Of a stretch of DNA of 64,000 nucleotides, positions 58,201-64,000 are shown piece by piece; the first letter of the stretch is position 1, and each line of letters begins with the position of its first letter. Below the pieces are notes generated by a model. It ran no database searches. It was not told the DNA's origin and saw only the letters and a list, made by a program, of their open reading frames with translations. The stretch is from the NCBI GenBank assembly GCA_013399855.1, contig VXAY01005881.1, positions 1,428,465 through 1,492,464 on the forward strand, given 5' to 3'. This DNA comes from Oxyruncus cristatus (taxonomy: Eukaryota; Chordata; Aves; Passeriformes; Cotingidae). Position numbers and translations under genes: made by a program.

Positions 58201-60999
58201 ATGCTGAACACATTAAACTCAGGAGGATAAAGCTGCTTAATGTACTTTACAACCACTGTCAAATCTTCTTTCATTGTCTTTCCCATGTGCAGGAGGTTTT
58301 GGCCAACTGCAGAGAGGTTCTCATTTATAGGAGTACGGCTCGTGTCTTTCATTCGAGCCTCTACCGACTCCTTTACTGTAGCCATCCAAAGCTCTTTCCA
58401 CTTTCTAGGTCTAAATTGCATATTTTGATCAGGTGGATTCTCTGACATGTAGTTCTGATCTTCTCTCTCCTGCTCTTTCAGAGCCTCCACTGCCTGCTGC
58501 AGCAGGTCTGGGTTTGTTCTTGCTAGCAGCACGGAGTCTTTCAAGATGCTGAAGACTTTGTGCTTCAGAACTTCATAGACAGACTCGATGTCTTCCTGGC
58601 TGGTGTTCAGCCCCTCCTCACTTCTGCTGGACAGGCTCTTCTCCAGGACAATCAGATGTTGAGTGGCATCACAAAGCTTTTGTTCTCCAAGGAGAGCCAT
58701 GACTTGTTTGACTGGTGAAAAAAGAACAGCCTTTCTTTACCCAAGAGTGAACACTTAAATTTCTGTTTTATAAAAAATTATAGTTCTGGAATATTTTTTT
58801 TAAAATGCTTGTATTTCTAAAATGCTAGATCTTGGGGTCCTTCACCATATAGAAAATCTGTTTATTTAAAGATCAGATTATTCCTAGCTTGCTTTTTACT
58901 GGGGCAATGGCAATTTGAATACCCATCACCATTGTGTTGCATATGGAGAGCTATTCATGAGCTACCTATATTTTTTTCCAGAAATTAGCTTTCTGAAGAT
59001 ATTTATTGATTCATTGATTGATTTCCTGAGTAATTATCCCCTTCCCATTAATATGATCTCCAGTCAGAAGCACGGCTTTAGAAAAAATGTAGATGGAAAG
59101 ATGCAGCTAAGTAAGATGTGCTAGAGGAAATACCACATGGGTTTTCCAGAAATAGATTGGCACAACCTGACCTGCGAAATTGTTTTGAAGGACATGTTTA
59201 GCAGGCAAGATAAATACAATTGAACTATCTTATCTGAACTACAGCCAGTTGCTTGAGACAGCGCAATCTGGGAAATTATTAGTTAAGCTGGAGAAATGAT
59301 ATCCCAAAATAAGTTTTGTTAGGTGTGTAAAGTTTGCATGGGTGGAGAAAGCTTACATTATCCAGGAAACTCATATTACTTCATATTCTCTTTAGGGGCT
59401 GTGGCACAAAAGTTGGGAGTGCCCTACTGGCATCTGCTGATTACAGAAAGTTCAGAGACATTAATGAAGCTGAGGGCTTTGTGCATTTTACAGGAACAAT
59501 GGGATAACTTGAGTAGCAAATGGGCTGAAATTTAATCGCATAAAATACAAGATACAAATCGAATAGAACAAAGGTTACTTAGCAACAAATAAGATTTTCT
59601 GCTTCAAGCTGGATGTGAATCAGCTTGAGATGGAGGAGGAAGAAAGATGCATGGAGAATTTGTAAATTGTTACTTTGAGTTGATGGTGAAAATGTCAGTT
59701 ATGACCCCAGGATGAATCTAGTGAGGAATGCCCAGCTGAGACAGGAAAATGGTAACATATTGTACCAGGCATTGGTGGTATCTCATCTGAAATATTTTCT
59801 GCAGTTGTGGTTGCAGACATTGGGAATGGGGCAATGCAGTGGTAAGAACAAAGGCACAAAAGGCCTGTTCTCAGCAGCAAATTCAAGGCCAAGAAGGAAA
59901 ACCACCCAGTTAGGGAAAACATTTGACACATGGAGAAGGAGACACCAATTAGACAGGTAAAGGCTTGTCTGGAAATAAGGTAATTTGTACTAAAACAATA
60001 AGACTTCGTACAAGCCCCACAGTAAAGGGGCCAGTGCTAAAAAATGAACTTATTTTAAGGTACAGTTTGCAAAGTTTATGAATGAGGTAACAAGGGACTC
60101 CGGTTCTGGGTTTCTCTAAGCAGGTATTTCTCTACCTCCCCAGGCATCCTGCAGGACCAGTGCCTGCGACTGAAGAAGCTCTACATTCATATATCAGTCC
60201 CAGGAAAGACCTACATGTGGTGCTTACTCCTGTCCCTGGAAGAAGAGGAGATTGGGAGAGCAGACAGGTTGGAAATAGGTGATTTTTAAGGTCCCTTCCA
60301 ACCCAAAGCATTTTGTGATTCTCTGATTTCACAGAGTGGTGTTTTCATGGAGAAACAGAGTTGAGAGGTATGCTTTGGTTGCTCACCCACCCTCAGAACT
60401 CTGTGCCCCCGTGAGAGGTAGAAATAAGTTTTGGACAGAAAACCTGCAAACTGACAGTTCCCAAAGGACTGTGCCCTTGACCAAAGGTCTATGACTTGAG
60501 GTCATGTCTCCCTAAGCCCAAGTTTCCTCAGGCTTCTTGGAAAAGTCACTTTAATCTATCGGTGCCCTCACTTCTCTAGGGGACAATTCTCCACCTTGTG
60601 CAGCCCCTCTAGAAGTAACTATGGCCCTTGAAGTGGTACAAGGAGGATGGAAGAGCACTTACCACTGGGTGGCTTGGTCTTTTTAATTTTCTTAAATGCA
60701 CTTCTAAGGATTCCCGTTATTCCTCTCCCCTTTTCAGGGCTGTCTCCAGCAGAGACGCAGCTCTCATTGCTCGTGATGGAAGAGGCACGTGAAGCTCTGC
60801 AGGCTGCCTCTGGCCTTTCACTCATCTTCTCCTGGTTCCTGGACCAGATCTCATCTACAGAAGATTCGGAACAGGCAGGGACTTGCTCAGCTACTGATGC
60901 CGAAGGGTTTTCAAACTGCCTGTTTGGACCAATGCAACCCTCTGATCCACTGCGTATTCCAATAGGACCACTTTGGAAAAAGGGTAACATTTTCATCAT
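49102..60999 (-). CDS. TNFAIP2: TNFAIP2 (M-Sec / EXOC3L3), complete coding sequence
   Basis: Eleven coding exons run 60663-60999, 58084-58711, 56353-56467, 54973-55098, 54080-54180, 53893-53991, 53578-53701, 52486-52608, 51457-51612, 49648-49769 and 49102-49243. All introns are GT-AG and phases agree throughout, giving 690 residues (human is about 654). TNFAIP2/M-Sec is a SEC6-family rod protein induced by TNF through NF-kB. It works with RalA and the exocyst to drive membrane protrusions and tunnelling nanotubes, and its basic N-terminus binds PI(4,5)P2. Seen here: a serine-rich N-terminus, a basic patch (SAFKKIKKTKPPS, residues 100-112), GKTMKEDLTVVV, ANINNCWNF, LVKEYIVRL, LAEIIRLQDLGAIKIEVATL, and the C-terminal HLEAFLHIKANLSRSE. 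All are typical of TNFAIP2 as I recall it. EXOC3L4 is the main alternative but fits less well at the C-terminus. Confidence 0.92.
49244..49647 (-). other. TNFAIP2: TNFAIP2 last intron
   Basis: 404 nt. It contains a minus AATAAA at about 49,467, which could support an intronic poly(A) isoform, though nothing else suggests it. Confidence 0.6.
49648..49769 (-). CDS. TNFAIP2: TNFAIP2 coding exon 10
   Basis: 122 nt, phase 0 in and 2 out; acceptor CTCTTCTGGCAG, donor ATCCG|GTAAGA. Encodes GSQATWLNSVLPKLAEIIRL and a conserved IKIEVATL core. Confidence 0.95.
49770..51456 (-). other. TNFAIP2: TNFAIP2 intron containing an LTR
   Basis: 1.7 kb, about a third of which is the LTR described at 50,549-51,150. 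Confidence 0.6.
50549..51150 (+). mobile_element. Solitary ERV-type LTR, antisense to TNFAIP2
   Basis: The region begins TGTAAGG and includes a TATA box (TATAAA, 50856-50861) preceded by GGAACTTGGACTG. It continues into a long CT-rich stretch (CTCTCTCTCCCCCC) and then the wording CATTTACTGTTTATTCTTAA, CAGCATTTGGTCTTGTTTGC and CAGAGGTATATCTCAGTAAT, familiar from passerine endogenous-retrovirus LTRs. No gag, pol or env sequence flanks it, so it is a solo LTR. The exact ends and target-site duplication were not resolved. Confidence 0.65.
51457..51612 (-). CDS. TNFAIP2: TNFAIP2 coding exon 9
   Basis: 156 nt, phase 0/0; acceptor CTTCCCAACAG. The donor is AAT|GTATGTGAGT, where a second GT (GTGAGT) begins 4 nt further on. 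Only the first keeps the frame with exon 10. Encodes AIVEKIHTRLVKEYIVRLL through FCMSN. Confidence 0.93.
51613..52485 (-). other. TNFAIP2: TNFAIP2 intron, no feature recognised
   Basis: 873 nt, AT-rich in the middle; nothing recognised. Confidence 0.6.
52486..52608 (-). CDS. TNFAIP2: TNFAIP2 coding exon 8
   Basis: 123 nt, phase 0/0; acceptor TTTTTTTCAG, donor TACCAC|GTAAGT. Encodes PMYKKFTENKWDSSNEIM and onward to LRDPFYH. Confidence 0.93.
52609..53577 (-). other. TNFAIP2: TNFAIP2 intron, no feature recognised
   Basis: 969 nt with an A-rich stretch at about 52,975-52,993 and another near 53,130-53,150. Nothing else recognised. Confidence 0.6.
53578..53701 (-). CDS. TNFAIP2: TNFAIP2 coding exon 7
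   Basis: 124 nt, phase 2 in and 0 out; acceptor TTTCCTTGCAG, donor CTGAAG|GTACTG. Encodes EYTEKNMAEKDDGRADIL and ends GFDVLLQQLFAQLK. Confidence 0.95.
53893..53991 (-). CDS. TNFAIP2: TNFAIP2 coding exon 6
   Basis: 99 nt, phase 2/2; acceptor CCCCTCCAG (only 88 nt of intron separate it from exon 5), donor TTTTAG|GTAAGG. Encodes YRDAFEDFKEKSKKHRHY and then RPILIANINNCWNF, holding the IANINN motif. Confidence 0.95.
54080..54180 (-). CDS. TNFAIP2: TNFAIP2 coding exon 5
   Basis: 101 nt, phase 0 in and 2 out; acceptor TCGTTTTTAG, donor GAGGAG|GTGCGG. Encodes SIYSGQKRAQDISSALGEEL and then SQRLWKELPAFLR. More GC-rich than neighbouring exons. Confidence 0.93.
54181..54972 (-). other. TNFAIP2: TNFAIP2 intron, no feature recognised
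   Basis: 792 nt with poly-T runs near 54,480-54,500. Nothing recognised. Confidence 0.6.
54973..55098 (-). CDS. TNFAIP2: TNFAIP2 coding exon 4
   Basis: 126 nt, phase 0/0; acceptor CTTCCTTCCTTAAAG, donor ATCCAG|GTAATA. Encodes VTVKNSLSKCLDKEIQRWKE and ends SELLGIFVIQ. Confidence 0.95.
55099..56352 (-). other. TNFAIP2: TNFAIP2 intron, no feature recognised
   Basis: 1.25 kb, no repeat consensus or exon recognised. Confidence 0.6.
56353..56467 (-). CDS. TNFAIP2: TNFAIP2 coding exon 3
   Basis: 115 nt, phase 2 in and 0 out; acceptor TCTTTTCATTCCAG, donor GAAGAG|GTAAGA. Encodes DMRKDHALAKELDKVKLGSL and ends KKYLDSEE. Confidence 0.95.
56468..58083 (-). other. TNFAIP2: TNFAIP2 intron, no feature recognised
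   Basis: 1.6 kb of single-copy sequence; nothing recognised. Confidence 0.6.
58084..58711 (-). CDS. TNFAIP2: TNFAIP2 coding exon 2 (large)
   Basis: 628 nt, phase 1 in and 2 out; acceptor TTCTTTTTTCACCAG, donor CCAAA|GTAAGT. Encodes 208 whole codons: VMALLGEQKLCDATQHLIVL, EALKEQEREDQ, FRPRKWKELWMATV, GKTMKEDLTVVVKYI, and a final LLLSWVHYIYP. Predicted almost entirely helical. Confidence 0.97.
59690..59960 (+). mobile_element. Degraded LINE (CR1/L3-like) fragment
   Basis: The words CCAGGCATTGGTGGTATCTC and ATCTGAAATATTTTCTGCAG match, with many changes, the CR1/L3 3'-ORF region that usually reads 'trc cat ctg gaa tac tg'. Low-confidence assignment. Confidence 0.35.
60225..60326 (+). mobile_element. 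CR1 LINE 3' end
   Basis: GGTTGGAAATAGGTGATTTT, then AAGGTCCCTTCCAACCCAAA and TTTTGTGATTCTCTGA, are the standard CR1 terminus. Plus orientation, severely 5'-truncated. Confidence 0.85.
60663..60999 (-). CDS. TNFAIP2: TNFAIP2 first coding exon
   Basis: The exon proper starts at 61011 after the acceptor TTCTTTTTCTGAAATTTACAG, giving 12 nt of 5' UTR before ATG at 60997-60999 (A at -3). The donor is CAGTG|GTAAGT, phase 1. The 112 residues begin MMKMLPFFQSGP, are serine-rich and probably disordered, and end in a basic patch (ITGILRSAFKKIKKTKPPS) comparable to the PI(4,5)P2-binding lysine cluster of mammalian M-Sec. The frame is open upstream to the acceptor, so an in-frame ATG in an upstream exon is not excluded. 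Confidence 0.88.
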
Positions 61000-61011
61000 T
61001 TTCCTTCTAGC

Positions 61012-62477
61012 CTGTAAATTTCAGAAAAAGAATTGGTCAGATTATAAATTAGCCAGAAAAATACCATGGAACAATGTGGCAAAGCATAAATGTGGGCAGT
61101 GTGGAAAATGCTACATGTGTGGAATGAGCACAGCTCTGCAGGGGAGCTCCTGAGCAATGTCAACCCAAGTAATTGAGAGAATGGAAGCAGCTCTCTGGTC
61201 TAATAAAGGACCTAGAGAAAATCAAAGAGTCATTTTAAGGGTGATTCAGATGGCCTGATTTGAGACCTGGAGCTTGTATGGATACAGGAGAGCAGAGCTT
61301 TCCATAGATATGGACGTGAGCATGGATACTGCACGTGAACATGGATGGGCAGGACAAGTGTCCTGTGTCTCTTCGGAGCAACCACAAAACTCTCATACTG
61401 TTATATGGCATTGAGATCAATTCCCACCTTCCTCAGGGCCTTTTTCTGCTGATCTCTGACAAGGGAAAACAGGAACAAGGCATGAGGATCAGGGTGGTTT
61501 AGCCTTGTTTAAACAGACATTAACCTGCCATTGTCCTACTCTACCACCAACACTCCTGCACTACAAGTAATTAATAACAGGAATTTGTTATTGTTACAGC
61601 ATATTTTCAGAATTCATAGGGTTATTTCTATTCCTCTATAATTTAATATGCTGCTAAATATTTATTTGCACAACTCTAACAATTTGTATAATGATTTTAA
61701 TTATGCAATTATTGCAAATAAATAAAGTGACTCATAGTTTCCAATCCTTATTCTAATAACACTTTAAATAAAGTGACTTTCTAGGAGACCAGAACACTTC
61801 TGTATGGAGAACTCTCAGGCAAGAAAGTTTTGGCTTACTTGTACTGAGTAAGGGCAGAAGAATTAGGCTTTAAATAAAGGAAGAATTTGGCTTCAGTTAT
61901 AAGGCCACAAAGCGGTGATCTTCAAATACCCTTGTTAAGTTTATACTGTTGATATGTATCACACTGATACAAACTATGATACTCATTTCTGGCCAAACTG
62001 GTTGGAAGATTGCGGCCTTTTATTTTAATTGCCTTTCCTCCTGCTGGCTCCCAGCAGCTTGTAGGGCTTTGAAACAGCAAGTCAGTGGTAGCAGCCGGGT
62101 GGTACAGAGAGCAGTTAGGGTCTGGCATCACTGAGAGCTTTCCTTCTCCCTGCTTCGGATGCCAGGTCGCGTCCCGGATTAGTAACGCTATTGCCTTTAA
62201 AATGCAACGAAGATGAAAACTCATTTGGGAAGGAGATAAAGGGGGAGTAGTGTGCAAGGTCTGGGTGGTTCTCAGCTACACTGGTTGTCTGTGACTTGCG
62301 GCAGCGGGAAAAACTAAGTCTCAGGTCCTGCTATGGAGGGTTGGAAAGACAGGGGCTGCCAGAGGCATCAGATTTCGGTGTCAGGTGGCTGCTCAGCAGA
62401 GCCCTCACGCCCCAGGGCTGCAGGGCCAATTGCATGAGCAAGGAAAGGGGGCCTGAGTGCCAGAGCTCAGCAGAAAC
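61012..62477 (-). other. TNFAIP2: Upstream region of TNFAIP2
   Basis: Must hold an intron leading to at least one 5' UTR exon. A possible UTR donor is GTAAGC at about 61,838 and another GTGAGG at about 62,408 (both minus); neither is decisive. AT-rich at 61,560-61,760. Confidence 0.4.
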
Positions 62478-62615
62478 AAATTACAGAATATTCTGGGTTA
62501 GAAAGGACACACAGAGATCATCAGTTCCAGTTTTTAAGTGAATGGCCCATACAGGGATTGAACCACATCCAAGGCACAATTAGCTCCACACTCTAACCAA
62601 CTGAGCTAATCCCAG
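62478..62615 (-). mobile_element. tRNA-Ile/CR1 SINE (TguSINE1-like)
   Basis: On the minus strand a tRNA-like head spans 62615 to 62543. It has an A box TAGCTCAGTTGG (62608-62597), an anticodon-loop CTAATTG with AAT in the position expected for isoleucine, and a B box GGTTCAATCCC (62564-62554). A CR1-type tail follows (TGATGATCTCTGTGTGTCC to CAGAATATTCTGTAA). Spacing of the two boxes is that of a real tRNA. This head-tail combination is what has been described for the zebra finch TguSINE1 family, which moves using CR1 machinery. Confidence 0.88.
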
Positions 62616-63355
62616 TGTGCCAGCAGCAGTGTGCCATGGCTGAAGCTGTGCTCAACATATGTACTGAAAAGGGGAGGAGGGAGGAAACCCCCTGCGTTTC
62701 ACTGCAGGATGCCCCACTAGAATCCTAGAAACAGTGGAAAAGAGCTCCTTTTTGTTCACATTTCCACTGGTTAAAAAAAATCATCATGGTAAGAAGGATG
62801 CTCTGTAAGTGATCTGGTCTTTCTTAGTTTCTGTAGGGCTCTTTTCCCAGCCTGCATTTCCCAACACAACACTGTGTTTGGATTATTTTTGCCAAATCCC
62901 TTCCTTCCTGTTTTTCAAGCACAGACTCAGCCGAGTTCTTTCTCTGTCTCCTATTATTTCAAACAAAGCATTTATTGTTCTTTTTTGTTTGTTTGTTTTC
63001 TAACCAAAGAAAGCACCTCTCCCTTTCCAAAAGCCTAAGGTCTTTTGATGAATGATGATCAGGAAGAAGGATTTCAAAACGGCTTTGGGTCTTCTTCAAT
63101 GCCAAGGTGAATGCAATGTATCTTTGTAAACCATTTACGTGACACTACACATAAGAGCCCATAATAGAATGATTAAGCTGGTTAAAACTTTTTAACATCT
63201 GTCAGAACTTTGTCCTGGTAATGATCTGAAAGAGACAGCCTTAAGTGTCTAAGTAAGGCTGTCGATGCAATAGCTACCATGATCACTCACATTTGGCCAG
63301 CTTGAATGCTTGCCCAGCAATTATCAGTGTGCCACTGCTGGTTGGCATCTGCAGT

Positions 63356-63365
63356 GGGAAATACC
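63356..63365 (+). promoter_or_regulatory. NF-kB-like site
   Basis: GGGAAATACC fits GGGRNNYYCC except for one position. It lies 2.3 kb upstream of the first coding exon of a TNF-inducible gene, but such near-matches are common. Confidence 0.2.
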
Positions 63366-63487
63366 AGCAGTAAACCCCAGCTCCCACTTTTGCCTCGAAA
63401 TGCAGCCTCAGCCTTTATGGCAAGTGGTATCAAAAACGCCTCCCTCCATCTCTTCTCTTTATTATTAGATAGCCATGCACTTACTTA

Positions 63488-63522
63488 CTGTAAGAAATTT
63501 CTTGTAAGAAAGTTTCTTACAG
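63488..63522. repeat. Perfect 10-bp inverted repeat
   Basis: CTGTAAGAAA (63488-63497) and TTTCTTACAG (63513-63522) are exact complements around a 15-nt loop. The loop and right arm form a tandem copy of the left side (GTAAGAAATTTCTT then GTAAGAAAGTTTCTT). Confidence 0.8.
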
Positions 63523-64000
63523 AAGAAAACCCCACACTTTCAACAAGAAATACTCAGATGAAAGGTGGTAGTGCTTGTTACCTCTGAGGGACACAGGCAG
63601 GAAATGCTGTGCTAGCACTGCCCCTTCTGCCTCCATCAGCATCTGCTCCTGCTCTCTGTGGCAGACAGAACACACCAGGAACTTGGCTCTTGCTCAGGTG
63701 GCCACGAGCTGCTCCTCTAGGCCTGTGTTCTGCTCACAAATCAAAGCCTGTTAAAACTCCAGCAGGCTCCTAATTCTTTTCGCAGTTAACACCAGGGAAA
63801 TGCTGAATCACTTCCCAGGCACAGAGCTCCAATTCAGGTCTTGGGAAATGTGATGATTTAAGGTCAAGAGCTGACGTTGTTCCCAACTCACTATTATTAT
63901 TAATTTACTGTTATCATCATCATTCTCCTCATTGTTATGTGGCACTATGGTTTGTGCCAGGGGAGTCTTTAGCTCCAATTATTTTTGACATAGTATATTC

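Larger units (their letters stand above)
58712..60662 (-). other. TNFAIP2: TNFAIP2 first coding-region intron with old LINE debris
   Basis: 1.95 kb. The stretch at about 59,690-59,960 reads like a degraded CR1/L3-type LINE, and a clearer CR1 3' end lies at 60,225-60,326. Confidence 0.5.
62616..64000. other. Upstream flank of TNFAIP2, no gene recognised
   Basis: Contains a small inverted repeat at 63,488-63,522 and a kB-like site at 63,356. No exon can be fixed. Confidence 0.4.

Noticed and set aside
62543..62615. Functional tRNA-Ile gene
   Set aside because: Stem positions are mismatched and a CR1 tail follows directly, so it is a SINE head.
1..64000. CRISPR arrays, operons, bacterial promoters
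   Set aside because: Spliced genes and CR1 repeats show this is vertebrate nuclear DNA; no regularly spaced repeats exist.

Overview
The window is vertebrate nuclear DNA: long GT-AG introns, LINE debris and sparse coding sequence. It is almost certainly avian. The LINE 3' ends at 29,828-30,093, 32,560-32,950, 43,378-43,620 and 60,225-60,326 read like chicken-repeat-1 (CR1). A SINE at 62,478-62,615 joins a tRNA-Ile-like head to a CR1-like tail, as in the TguSINE1 family first described in zebra finch, so a songbird is the best guess. All taxon and family names come from reading the bases; no search was run.

Two members of the exocyst SEC6/EXOC3-like family dominate the window. On the plus strand, 441-19,381 holds ten exons and the C-terminus of an EXOC3L4-like gene whose 5' end lies left of the window. 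On the minus strand, 60,999 down to 49,102 holds eleven coding exons of a complete TNFAIP2 (M-Sec) coding sequence, predicted at 690 residues. The last ten exons of the two genes match one-to-one in order and intron phase, and three pairs (101, 156 and 122 nt) are identical in length, so they are paralogues from a gene duplication. They converge here, whereas in human the two genes are tandem.

The 30 kb between them (19,382-49,101) has no gene I can name. It holds an orphan CpG island (about 27,340-27,930), strong CTCF-like motifs at 25,096 (minus), 27,604 (plus) and 40,098 (plus), three CR1 pieces, and several minus-strand stretches at 37-45 kb that look like spliced exons (best at 42,631-42,959 and 38,682-38,838) but match nothing I recognise. 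A 92-codon plus-strand ORF at 47,439-47,717 lies antisense to the probable TNFAIP2 3' UTR.

Mobile DNA inside TNFAIP2 includes a solitary ERV-type LTR in antisense orientation (about 50,549-51,150) and old LINE sequence in its 5' introns. The right end (61,012-64,000) is the upstream side of TNFAIP2 and should hold its 5' UTR exons or promoter, which I could not fix. There are no CRISPR arrays, operons or bacterial features, and no virus coding sequence was found.
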